Below, in pieces: positions 17,893 to 26,111 of a stretch of 64,000 nt of DNA. The notes below the pieces were generated by a model. The model did not search any database, was not told the origin of the DNA, and was given only the letters and a program-made list of their open reading frames with translations. Position numbers and translations under genes: made by a program. How positions within the stretch are numbered: position 1 is the first letter of the stretch; each line of letters begins with the position of its first letter. Origin of the DNA: JAWLDA01 sp041686855 (GTDB lineage: Bacteria; Bacillota; Limnochordia; DTU080; RSA5); NCBI GenBank assembly GCA_041686855.1, contig JAWLDA010000003.1, forward strand, positions 186,001-250,000, written 5' to 3'.

Positions 17893-19044
17893 GTGTCTCA
17901 CAGAGATCGGTCTTTAGGCGTGGTGCTCATCGTCATTGTCGTATTGTCGTGTGGGAGTGTCGTATGGGGTCAAGGGTTTGATGTGAACGTACCGGCTGCA
18001 TACTTGATCGACGCTCATTCGGGACAAGAGTTGTTGGTAAAGAACGCGGACGAGCCGTTCCACCCGGCGAGTCTCGTGAAAGTGATGACCTTATTGGTCG
18101 CCCTGGAAGCCGTGAGTGCGGGTGAGGTCTCCATTAATGACGAGGTGCGCACGAGCGGGAGAGCGGCTGCCATTGGTGGATCACAAGTGTACCTTACTCA
18201 AGGTGAGGTGCGCACGCTTGAATCCTTTCTTAGGGCGATTGCCATTGCGGGCGCCAACGACGCCAGCATAGCCGTGGCTGAATTCGTTGCCGGCACCGAA
18301 GAGGCCTTTGTACACCGCATGAACGAACTCGCACGAGAACTCGGGATGAAGAACAGCCTCTTTATCAATTCGCACGGTCTACCGCCGGCGAGGGGAACGG
18401 ACGACTCGTGGACCTCGGCTCGCGATATCAGTATTGCTGCCCGTGAGTTAATTAACCGCCACCCTGACGTGTTGACGTGGACCTCCGTGCGCGTCGAGCC
18501 CTTCCGCGAAGAGCCACTTTTTAACTTATACAATACGAACGACCTCATCGGGCGGTACGAAGGGCTCGACGGATTACGCACTGGATATACGAGCGAAGCC
18601 GGCTACCTCCTGGTCGCAACCGCCGCGCGCGGCGATGTCCGGCTCATTTCGACCGTACTTGCTGCTCGCAGCCAAAGTGAACGTCAGGAAGTGACACGCG
18701 CCCTCCTTGACTACGGTTTTTATCGACTTCAACGAATCGAAGTTGGAGTGGGCGTGGTGGGAGAGTTGACTGTATCAGACGGTACACCCGTGCAGATGGA
18801 GGTTCGGCTCGACGAAGCGGTGCACGTGCACGTACCACGTGGCGAAACTGCGATGATCGACACCCAGCTTGTGCCCAAACAAGACTTGAGCGCGCCGATC
18901 GGGGCAGGTGACGAAGTGGGAACGTTTGTCGTGAGCGTCGGTGGGAATGAGGCGCTCCGAGTGCCGCTGTACGCCGCGCATGACGTTGCACGGGCCGGTG
19001 TGTGGGAACGCCTGTGGCGCTCAGTCTCAGGCATCTTCAGGTGA
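17893..19044 (+). CDS. D-alanyl-D-alanine carboxypeptidase-like protein (PBP5/DacF family) with altered motifs
   Basis: Low-molecular-weight penicillin-binding proteins trim the D-Ala from peptidoglycan stem peptides at the outer face of the cytoplasmic membrane. From GTG 17893 (GGGGGAG upstream) the protein is 383 residues with a signal peptide (hydrophobic about 8-25). The serine-lysine tetrad SLVK is at 60-63. The second motif, normally SxN, reads GAN (120-122), and the third, normally KTG, reads RTG (229-231). A PBP5 C-terminal beta domain follows, and the tail VWERLWRSVSGIFR looks like the amphipathic membrane anchor. The family assignment is secure; the missing Ser of SxN makes normal activity uncertain. 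The open frame extends back into recQ, which I reject. Confidence 0.9.
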   Translation: MSHRDRSLGVVLIVIVVLSCGSVVWGQGFDVNVPAAYLIDAHSGQELLVKNADEPFHPASLVKVMTLLVALEAVSAGEVSINDEVRTSGRAAAIGGSQVYLTQGEVRTLESFLRAIAIAGANDASIAVAEFVAGTEEAFVHRMNELARELGMKNSLFINSHGLPPARGTDDSWTSARDISIAARELINRHPDVLTWTSVRVEPFREEPLFNLYNTNDLIGRYEGLDGLRTGYTSEAGYLLVATAARGDVRLISTVLAARSQSERQEVTRALLDYGFYRLQRIEVGVGVVGELTVSDGTPVQMEVRLDEAVHVHVPRGETAMIDTQLVPKQDLSAPIGAGDEVGTFVVSVGGNEALRVPLYAAHDVARAGVWERLWRSVSGIFR

Positions 19045-19293
19045 TGTCCCCCAGAGTGTATTGAGGCCACATTATGGTGGGAGGGCTAGAGCGAAGCCGG
19101 GCGGGTTCCAGTGATCCCTTCACTGCGTCCGATTTGTGACCGCAGTCGAACCAACCCGGCTGCTCATCGGCCAAGGTCCGGATCTCCCCCTTAACTAGCT
19201 CGGGATTCGGCTTGCTGTCCTCGATTGAGCCGATGCACCGCGGCCGAAAACCTCACAGAGGATATTATTCGGACAATCGATTCCGTCACTCGG

Positions 19294-19316
19294 TTCCGAC
19301 GTTCATTTCCGACGTT
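19294..19316. repeat. Direct repeat TTCCGACGTT x2
   Basis: Two identical 10-base copies at 19294-19303 and 19307-19316, separated by CAT, giving a 13-base period. They lie in the long intergenic stretch upstream of the winged-helix/nuclease gene. Function unknown; a protein-binding site is possible. Confidence 0.6.
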
Positions 19317-19387
19317 TAGTCCTTAACTAACACGCCTCGATAACACTGCCTGCACTCGGAAAGAGCTGGATGGCCGCCTCACATGAT

Positions 19388-19411
19388 AGGACGGACATAT
19401 TTGTCCGTCCT
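19388..19411. repeat. Perfect inverted repeat, 10-base arms
   Basis: AGGACGGACA and TGTCCGTCCT flank a TATT centre, a perfect 24-base palindrome. No T-run follows on either strand, so it is not an intrinsic terminator. It may be an operator for a dimeric regulator, possibly the double-winged-helix protein encoded about 400 bases downstream, or a remnant of a mobile-element end. Confidence 0.7.
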
Positions 19412-19811
19412 GACGCTTCGGGCAGGATGCCATGGAGAACGCGTGTCGTTCCAGATCAAGATCGTCGCGGGTCTCGGCGTTTTCCACGTTGCACCCAGAT
19501 CAGCTGTCCGAAAAACCGTCCGGAAAATGCACGCTATCAACGAGATGCTGATGCTCTGTGGGCAAGTTTGTATGGTACCCTTCTTTGAGCTGGGCACTTG
19601 AGCCTGAACCGCGGGCGAAAGGGCGCTTCGTAGTCCACTGTGGCCGGTACCGGCTAATCTTCGGACGCCCAATGTGTATTGGTTTTTAATTGTTATATTC
19701 TCCGATTAGGGAAAAACGGGAGAGGAATCTACACCGGGAGCGAACAAGTGTTCTCTCGCTGGATGTTTGTACCCATCTGCGAGACGCTCGATCAGCTAGG
19801 AGGTAGCACGG

Positions 19812-20825
19812 ATGCACATGCAGCTTGTCGAGGTGCCGCTCGCTCTCTTGCGCTCCCGATCCTTGACACCCTCCGCAAAGTTGCTCTGGATCACTCTATA
19901 CGTCGACGCGAAGGTGGGCCGCCAACGCTCGCACTCTCCTACGCGCCTCGCCCTCCGCACCGGCCTTGCTCGGTCGACGGTTTACGAATCGTTGTCACAG
20001 CTTTCGGCATCCGGTTGGCTATTGGCGCGGCGTAAACCTCCAGTCGGACGACGGCGATGGCAAGCGGTTCAGTGTCACATTGACGACCGTACGCGGGTGA
20101 AAATTCCGATGGAATTGGTCGGGGCGCTGAGGACCGTCTCCCCGCAAGCCGTCCTTTGCTACGGCCTGCTGCAGGCGACTCCCGGATTTAAAGGGACCAT
20201 GGGCCAATTTAAGTGGGCTGAGTTCAGTGAACTAACGAGTTGGCACCCAAAGACTGTGAAGCGCGCCGTGCGCTCCCTTATTGAGGCTGGGTGGGTGGCG
20301 ACTACGCAAAAGAATCGGCTGACGCCAGTCCGATTCCGCCTCCAACACGCCGACCTGGCTCGTAAAGAGGATGTACAAAGGCGCTTGGAGCGATCGGAAT
20401 ACCGAGGTGAGGCGATAATGAGGGAGTGCTTATCGCTATTCGTCGACTCACAGGAGTTTGTTGACAACGCCCGACCGGGCTTCCTAGTGAATCCGTCGAC
20501 CGGGGAGCGTATGGAGCTCGACCGTTTCTATCCGTTACATCGAGTGGCTTTCGAGTTCAATGGCCAGCAGCACTATGCCCCCACAGGGCGCTTTTCGAGA
20601 CGTCAGGTGGATGCACAACGCAAGCGTGATGCGACCAAGCGAAGAATCTGCATGGAACACGGAATCACCCTTATCGTTATCAAGACTGACGAGCTGTCGC
20701 TCGCAACGTTGCTACAGAAAATCGGCGGTTGCCTGCCTCTGCGAAACGTGCGCGGTTACGAGAGGACGATCGACTACCTCGAAAATGTCAGCAGCAACTA
20801 TCGGAAAAGTGCTCGGAGTGCATGA
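19812..20825 (+). CDS. Double winged-helix protein fused to a Vsr/PD-(D/E)xK-like nuclease domain
   Basis: The 337-residue protein starts at an ATG after TAGGAGGT. Residues about 17-72 form a winged-helix domain (TPSAKLLWITLY, a turn, then LARSTVYESLSQLSASGWL). A second similar domain is at about 109-165 (SPQAVLCYGLLQ, then HPKTVKRAVRSLIEAGWV). The C-terminal region (about 195-310) resembles Vsr/DUF559-type nuclease folds: ELDRFYP with candidate Asp237, VAFEFNGQQHY with Glu248 and His254, basic RDATKRR, then the strand ITLIVIKTDEL. These are the positions where such enzymes hold catalytic residues. It could be a sequence-specific nuclease or a regulator derived from one. It stands alone, flanked by long non-coding DNA. 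The fusion reading is inference from pattern, not a search. Confidence 0.7.
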   Translation: MHMQLVEVPLALLRSRSLTPSAKLLWITLYVDAKVGRQRSHSPTRLALRTGLARSTVYESLSQLSASGWLLARRKPPVGRRRWQAVQCHIDDRTRVKIPMELVGALRTVSPQAVLCYGLLQATPGFKGTMGQFKWAEFSELTSWHPKTVKRAVRSLIEAGWVATTQKNRLTPVRFRLQHADLARKEDVQRRLERSEYRGEAIMRECLSLFVDSQEFVDNARPGFLVNPSTGERMELDRFYPLHRVAFEFNGQQHYAPTGRFSRRQVDAQRKRDATKRRICMEHGITLIVIKTDELSLATLLQKIGGCLPLRNVRGYERTIDYLENVSSNYRKSARSA

Positions 20826-21032
20826 CACCCGCTTTGGCTCTATGTGGACGCTCGCGTTCGCCGGTTCCTAGTGCTACCCAATGTAACTCAATGTATATAT
20901 CGCAATTGTCTCCCACTTGAGTCTCCCTGTGGAAGCGGCCCTGGAATATTCAACAACGAACGTGACGTCCTTTACACGTATCGCCGGTCCGACAGGTGAC
21001 TTGGAATATGCGCCCCTCCTCTGAGGAACTCT
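20826..21032. other. Intergenic region upstream of the glycine betaine binding protein
   Basis: No gene-like frame. It should hold the promoter of the binding-protein gene, but I cannot pick a convincing -35/-10 pair. The GAGGA before the TTG at 21033 is within it. Confidence 0.4.
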
Positions 21033-21956
21033 TTGCTTAACACTGCAGGGGAAAGGGTGCGTGGTATCGTGAGGAACAAGTGGGTTTGGATCGGCTTGGC
21101 TGTCGTATTGACCGGCTTCTTATTGACACGTTCGGGCTTCATTGGCGGGGGGGACCAAGCAGCAGGTCGCGGGGAGCCGACGATTACGTTTGGGTTCACC
21201 CCGTGGACGACGACGTTTCCCGGGACATACGTGGCCAAACAGCTAATCGAAGACGAGCTTGGGTACCCAACCGAGCTGGAGCAAGCTGACGTTGGCGTCG
21301 TGTATGCCGGCCTCGCCCGTGGCGACGTGGACATCTTTATGGATTCGTGGCTCCCGGAGCTTCATCGGGACTACATCAAGGAATACGGCGATTCGATCGA
21401 AGATGCCTCAACGATCTACACGAATGCGATCGTGGGATGGGGCGTTCCCGAATTTGTCGACGAGAGCATCCAAAGCATCGCAGATCTAAATGATCACCGC
21501 GAGCTTTTTGAGGGGCGAGTCGTCGGCATTGACCCAGGAGCCGGAATGAGCCGCACCTCGCGTGAGTTGATCGAGCAGTACGGCCTCGATTTCGAGTACA
21601 TCGCGAGCAGTGAAGCTGCGATGCTTACCGAGGTCGAGACGGCGTTCAGAGAACAAAAGCCGCTCCTCTTTCTCGTTTACCGTCCGCACACGATGTTCAC
21701 CAAGTGGGACATTCGCGTGCTGGAGGATCCTGAAGGGATTTGGGAAGCCTCGGAGATTCACGCGATGGTAAACAATGGCCTAAAAGAGAAAGCTCCAGAT
21801 GTACATACGTTCATCAGCCGCTTCAAAATGCCCCTTGAAGATTACGAGGCGTGGATCTTCGCTCAAGACGAAGAGGGCGCCGATCCTGAGCAACTCGCTC
21901 AAGAGTGGATCGAGCAGAATTCCCAGAAGGTGCGCGGGTTCCTGGAAGGTTTGTGA
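21033..21956 (+). CDS. Glycine betaine ABC transporter substrate-binding protein
   Basis: An OpuAC/ProX-type periplasmic-face binding protein for glycine betaine or a related quaternary amine. The 307-residue product has an N-terminal membrane anchor or signal (NKWVWIGLAVVLTGFLL) without a clear lipobox Cys. Family segments are evident: FGFTPWTTTFPGTYVAKQLIED, the DVGVVYAGLARGDVDIFMDSWLPE loop with Trp residues that would cage the ligand, and GIDPGAGMS. TTG 21033 follows GAGGA; GTG 21069, just before RNKWVW, is an alternative. It is convergent with the permease and ATPase genes of the same system, two bases away, which is unusual for this transporter. Confidence 0.92.
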   Translation: MLNTAGERVRGIVRNKWVWIGLAVVLTGFLLTRSGFIGGGDQAAGRGEPTITFGFTPWTTTFPGTYVAKQLIEDELGYPTELEQADVGVVYAGLARGDVDIFMDSWLPELHRDYIKEYGDSIEDASTIYTNAIVGWGVPEFVDESIQSIADLNDHRELFEGRVVGIDPGAGMSRTSRELIEQYGLDFEYIASSEAAMLTEVETAFREQKPLLFLVYRPHTMFTKWDIRVLEDPEGIWEASEIHAMVNNGLKEKAPDVHTFISRFKMPLEDYEAWIFAQDEEGADPEQLAQEWIEQNSQKVRGFLEGL

Positions 21957-21958
21957 GA

Positions 21959-22807
21959 TCACACCCGGTTCCCAAAGCTTTCGTCGCGTCGGCCTAAGGC
22001 TTGCGTAATGCGGTCCAGGATGATGGCGAGCACCACGATACCTAGCCCGCCTTCGAGCCCAATTCCCGGCTCGACCCTGGATATCGCTGCCAATACGATG
22101 CCTCCCAATCCGCCGGCCCCGATCATGGCAGAGATGACGGCCATTGAGAGTGCCAACATGATGGTCTGATTCACTCCCGCCATGATTGTGGGCAGGGCGA
22201 TAGGGAGTTGAACTTTGGTGAGCATTTGCATCCTTGTCGATCCAAAAGCTATGGCGGCTTCAGTTGTCTCTTTAGGCACTTGTCGGATGCCGAGGGCGGT
22301 GAGTCGCACTGCCGGAGGAGTCGCAAAGACAATCGTCGCAAAGACCGCCGGCACGGATCCAATGCCAAAGAGCATAAGGGCCGGAATTAAGTAGACGAAG
22401 CTCGGCATCGTCTGCATGAAGTCGAGAACAGGTCGCATCAGGGTATGCACCAGCTCATTTTGTGAAGTCAGGATCCCGAGTGGGATTCCGATCATCATCG
22501 ACAGCAGTGTAGACGTCAAAACGATGACGAGAGTCCGAATCGCCTCTTCCCACGCGTCAAATCCTCCAATCAGCAACAACCCGAGCAATGCAAATAGTGC
22601 CACGCCCCGACCGGCAATCTGCCAGGCGACCACGATGATAACGAGCGCGATAAGCTCAGCCGGCAGTGAGAGGAGCATGCTCTCGAGAGCCTCCATCACC
22701 CCACGAAGCGCCGAACTAACAAGATCAAAGAGGGGCCCAAAATTGTTGAGCGTCCAGTCGATCAACGGCCTGGTATGCTCTGCGAGTGGAACATCAAAGT
22801 ATCTCAT
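21959..22807 (-). CDS. Glycine betaine ABC transporter permease
   Basis: An OpuAB/ProW-type inner-membrane permease of 282 residues with about six hydrophobic segments. The binding-protein-dependent transport signature is visible around EAAIAFGSTRMQMLTKVQLPIALPTIMAG, the EAA loop that contacts the ATPase. The gene begins in a 4-base ATGA overlap with the stop of the upstream ATPase gene, so the two are coupled. Its stop is 2 bases from the stop of the convergent binding-protein gene. It imports osmoprotectants together with these partners. Confidence 0.95.
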   Translation of the reverse strand: MRYFDVPLAEHTRPLIDWTLNNFGPLFDLVSSALRGVMEALESMLLSLPAELIALVIIVVAWQIAGRGVALFALLGLLLIGGFDAWEEAIRTLVIVLTSTLLSMMIGIPLGILTSQNELVHTLMRPVLDFMQTMPSFVYLIPALMLFGIGSVPAVFATIVFATPPAVRLTALGIRQVPKETTEAAIAFGSTRMQMLTKVQLPIALPTIMAGVNQTIMLALSMAVISAMIGAGGLGGIVLAAISRVEPGIGLEGGLGIVVLAIILDRITQALGRRDESFGNRV

Positions 22808-24027
22808 GCGTCTCTCTCCTCTCGTGACTCCGCTAGGGCTCGCAACACAGTAGCGCGCACAACGATGCCTCGCAACATCCCATCTTCAGAGACGACGGGA
22901 ATAGGGTAGCGCGTGCGCGCCGCGATGGGGATGAGATCTTCAAACGATGTATCGGGATGCACGACATCGTAGTCGCTTTTCAAAATCCCATCCAGCGATT
23001 GAATCCCTTTGCGCACCGCCTCGAGCGCGTCGTCGGCCGTCACCAACCCCTGAAGTTTGCGGGCTCGATCAACGACAAAGAGACTGGAAATCTTGGCCTC
23101 TTCCATCTTGCGCAATGCGACTCTCGGACCGTCACGAACAAGCGTGAGTGCGGTCGGTTTCGCCATGACAGCGCCGGCCGTCATAACGCTGGAGCGATCG
23201 ACGCCTCGCACGAACTCCCGGACGTAATCGTCGGCAGGCTCCATCATGATCTCCTCGGGGGTGCCGACTTGTTTCACCTGACCTGATTCCATCACGGCAA
23301 TCCGGTCGCCCAACTTGATAGCTTCCTGTAAGTCGTGGGTGATAAAAACGATCGTTTTGTCGAGTCTGGATTGGAGCTCAATCAGTTCGTCTTGCATTTC
23401 GGCGCGAATCAGGGGGTCGAGCGCGCTAAACGGCTCGTCCATCAAAAGAATCTCAGGTTGAATCGCAAGTGCTCGAGCGAGACCTACGCGCTGCTGCATA
23501 CCGCCACTTAATTGGTCTGGTCTTTGATCTTCCCAGCCCTTAAGCCCGACCACTTCAAGAGCTTCGCGCGCCTTGGCTTGACGTTGCTCGGCGTCGACGC
23601 CCTGGATTTCGAGCCCGTACTCCACGTTCTCAAGAATACTGCGGTGGGGGAAGAGGCCAAAGCCCTGAAAGACCATTCCGAACGTCTGACGTCGAAGCAG
23701 ACGCAGTTCACTCTCGTTCAACCCGAGAATCTCTCGTCCGTCGATCTTCACGCTTCCCTGCGTCGGTCGAATAAGGAGGTTTAGACATCGCAAGAGGGTG
23801 GACTTGCCGCTGCCTGAAAGACCCATCACGACGAAGATCTCCCCATGGTCGATCGATAACGATACTCGGTTGAGGGCGAGTGTTTGACCCGTCGCTTTTA
23901 GGATCTCCTCTCGTGATTTTCCCTGTTCAGCGAGGGCGAGAGCCTTCTTGGGCTCCCTGCCGAACACCTTGTACACGTCATTCACTTCTATCTTGTGGGG
24001 AGATTGGCTGGTTGTCGATGCGTTCAC
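22804..24027 (-). CDS. Glycine betaine/proline ABC transporter ATP-binding protein with CBS domains
   Basis: An OpuAA/ProV-type ATPase of 407 residues. Walker A GLSGSGKST is at about 69-77, signature LSGGMQQR near 162, and Walker B LLMDEPFSALD near 185. The ProV-specific N-terminal extension (REEILKATGQTLAL) is present. Two CBS repeats fill about 270-400; in OpuA these sense ionic strength and gate transport. GTG 24027 is chosen because GGTGAGG precedes it; the frame opens 12 codons earlier. It is coupled to the permease gene by overlap. Confidence 0.95.
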   Translation of the reverse strand: MNASTTSQSPHKIEVNDVYKVFGREPKKALALAEQGKSREEILKATGQTLALNRVSLSIDHGEIFVVMGLSGSGKSTLLRCLNLLIRPTQGSVKIDGREILGLNESELRLLRRQTFGMVFQGFGLFPHRSILENVEYGLEIQGVDAEQRQAKAREALEVVGLKGWEDQRPDQLSGGMQQRVGLARALAIQPEILLMDEPFSALDPLIRAEMQDELIELQSRLDKTIVFITHDLQEAIKLGDRIAVMESGQVKQVGTPEEIMMEPADDYVREFVRGVDRSSVMTAGAVMAKPTALTLVRDGPRVALRKMEEAKISSLFVVDRARKLQGLVTADDALEAVRKGIQSLDGILKSDYDVVHPDTSFEDLIPIAARTRYPIPVVSEDGMLRGIVVRATVLRALAESREERDA

Positions 24028-24272
24028 GGTGTACCTCACCCCTCGAGAGAATGCCTGTCGCATGCCGATCGATCGGCTCTGCAGGTAGGTTCCCCCTTAA
24101 AGGGCCAGATAATTACAGTCACGTCAAAGGATGACTAACCAACGACTTGGCGAGTCGTAGCAGGGCACGCGACTTTACAACCTCGCCGACCAGGGAAGAG
24201 CGGCCCGTTCCTAGAACCACCTACTGAGAGAATAAATGGTGAGGCTTGGCAAATAAGGGAGGCGCAAGTGGC
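24028..24272. other. Divergent intergenic region, opu ATPase / TonB receptor
   Basis: About 245 bases with no gene-like frame. It should carry both promoters. I looked for a cobalamin riboswitch upstream of the receptor and saw no B12-box-like core. GGGAGG at 24258-24263 is the receptor ribosome site. Confidence 0.45.
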
Positions 24273-26087
24273 GTGCATACGTTGTCGATGGCCAGAAGTT
24301 GGGCATCCCTTTGGCTGGTTCTGTTGATCTCACTCACACTTGTCAGCGTACTCGCTCCGAGCGCCGGAGCGAATGAGTTACCTCAAGAGGGTGCAACAGA
24401 GCGAGCGCGGTTCTCAGTTGTCGTGACGGCCGATGTACGTTCATCCAGCATTGGTGTAGCCGATGTCGAGATCCTCGACGTGCAATCGCTAGAACGCCAA
24501 GGTGCGCGCACCCTCTCCGACGCACTACTCTTTTCGCCCGACGTGTGGGTGCTACACTTTGGAAGTGGGGGTGCGATCCACAAGGTGGGTCTGCGCGGCG
24601 GCTCACCCCAGGCCCTCATTCAACTGAATGGGATGCGTCTCTCGCTCGACGAGTTTGGTGCCCTTTCCCACCTACCACTCTCGGATGTAGAGGCAATCGA
24701 GCTCATTAAGAGTCCAGCCGGCGCTTTGGGCGCCACGTCCTTCGACGCCATCAATATCGTAACGCGCTCGGGTGCATCTCAAGCCGGCACGCGTGCCGGC
24801 AGTTCGAGTCGTTTCGCCGAGCGGGACCTCTTTGCGGTTGAATCAACGTCAATTGGCGACGCAAACTTGCTCCTTTCAGTAGGGCATTCGAGCCTGCAAG
24901 CTGTCGACGAGGAAGCGGGGCCACGCCATCACTACGTCCGCTTGGAGATCGATCAAGAGCACTCGCCGAACTCTGAAGGACGCTTCCAATTGTTGTGGTC
25001 AGCCCGAGGGCAAGGCGGGAGTCCGGAGGCGACTCTCCCCGCCACCGGAAGCGACTTTGAGACATATGCGAACGCGACGTACACTTACGACTTTGAAGTG
25101 ACGGGCGGCGGTCACGTCGAGGCGACCCTATACGGACAGCAGGGCGTCCGCGGTGAGAGTAAGACACCCGTATCGCCGGAGCGCCTTGATAACACCTTCG
25201 GTGCTGCACTTCGCATGCAACTCACAACGGGCCTTGGCCAGCTTTTGCTAGGCGCTCAGGCCCGGCACGATAGCGTTGTGAGTGAGGCGCTTGGTGGGAA
25301 GCGCGCAGCGGACTCTGGGTCCGCGCACATCACGCTCACGCAAGATGTCTCCGAGTTCGTTCGCACCGAGATCGGTGCTCAGGCCCACGCCCATGAGTGG
25401 TATCAACCCGTGCTGTCACCGAGCTTGGCAGCTGAAGTGGATACAATCGCCGGGGCAACTGTTAGAGCCTCTGCGGCTCATCAATGGATGACGCCGACCT
25501 TGGACGAGCTCTTTCGTACCGATGTCGGGGACAACGCGCTTCAACCGGCCCAAGGATGGAAGTATCAACTAGGGACAACACACGAACTAGGCTGGGGAGA
25601 GCTTGATCTCGGTCTCTTCCGGCGGGATATGACGAATTTGATTACGTGGCTGCCCGACGGGGCCGGGAGACTGCGTCCTCGCAATATCCCTGGTAGCCGC
25701 ACGCACGGTCTCGATGTCGCGATTTCGGCACCCGTGAGCGATAGCCTTACGACTGCGGTGGGGTTGAGCCTCCTTGACACGCGCAACACCTCCACGAACG
25801 AGGCGATTCCGCTTACGCCCTCACAACAAGCCCGTTGGGGCTTACACTACGACTCTGGCGCAACCCGCGGCCATCTTGAGGTGCAGTATTTGCGAGCCCG
25901 ACCCACACCTACTGCAGGGAGCCACGCCCAAGCGCTGTTGAATGGTGGGGTGAGTCATACGACGCGCAGTAACGTAGACCTCTTCGCCCGTGGGGTGAAC
26001 CTGTTCGACGCGCCGAGCAATCCGGACGATGGTCATGTCGAGACGCCCGCCCGTACGTTGTGGGTTGGCGCCTCCCTTAGCTTTTAA
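24273..26087 (+). CDS. TonB-dependent outer-membrane receptor
   Basis: A BtuB/FepA-like receptor that imports a scarce ligand (iron chelate, cobalamin or similar) through the outer membrane. From GTG 24273, preceded by GGGAGG, it is 604 residues with a signal peptide (about 1-33). A TonB-box-like FSVVVTA lies at 47-53. The plug domain follows (about 60-165: ARTLSDALLFSPDVWV, VGLRGGSPQALIQLNGMRL, VEAIELIKSPAGALGATSFDAINIVTRS). The rest is a beta-barrel of alternating aromatic/polar strands ending in SLSF with the C-terminal Phe recognised by the barrel-assembly machinery. It is followed by a tonB-like gene after 24 bases. The ligand is unknown. Confidence 0.93.
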   Translation: MHTLSMARSWASLWLVLLISLTLVSVLAPSAGANELPQEGATERARFSVVVTADVRSSSIGVADVEILDVQSLERQGARTLSDALLFSPDVWVLHFGSGGAIHKVGLRGGSPQALIQLNGMRLSLDEFGALSHLPLSDVEAIELIKSPAGALGATSFDAINIVTRSGASQAGTRAGSSSRFAERDLFAVESTSIGDANLLLSVGHSSLQAVDEEAGPRHHYVRLEIDQEHSPNSEGRFQLLWSARGQGGSPEATLPATGSDFETYANATYTYDFEVTGGGHVEATLYGQQGVRGESKTPVSPERLDNTFGAALRMQLTTGLGQLLLGAQARHDSVVSEALGGKRAADSGSAHITLTQDVSEFVRTEIGAQAHAHEWYQPVLSPSLAAEVDTIAGATVRASAAHQWMTPTLDELFRTDVGDNALQPAQGWKYQLGTTHELGWGELDLGLFRRDMTNLITWLPDGAGRLRPRNIPGSRTHGLDVAISAPVSDSLTTAVGLSLLDTRNTSTNEAIPLTPSQQARWGLHYDSGATRGHLEVQYLRARPTPTAGSHAQALLNGGVSHTTRSNVDLFARGVNLFDAPSNPDDGHVETPARTLWVGASLSF

Positions 26088-26111
26088 GCACCGCTTGATA
26101 GGAGCCTTAGC

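Larger units (their letters stand above)
19045..19811. other. 767-base non-coding stretch with palindrome and direct repeats
   Basis: No open frame here has protein-like composition or a good ribosome site. It contains a direct repeat of TTCCGACGTT, a perfect 10-base-arm palindrome, and further GTCCG words near 19505-19524. The last 15 bases hold the Shine-Dalgarno site of the downstream gene. It could be a long regulatory region or a remnant of a lost gene. Confidence 0.6.

Noticed and set aside
19379..19672. Transposase remnant on the minus strand
   Set aside because: The 97-codon frame has no DDE or other transposase motif; only the palindrome is unusual.
24028..24272. Cobalamin riboswitch upstream of the TonB receptor
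   Set aside because: I could not find the conserved B12-box core or the surrounding stems.
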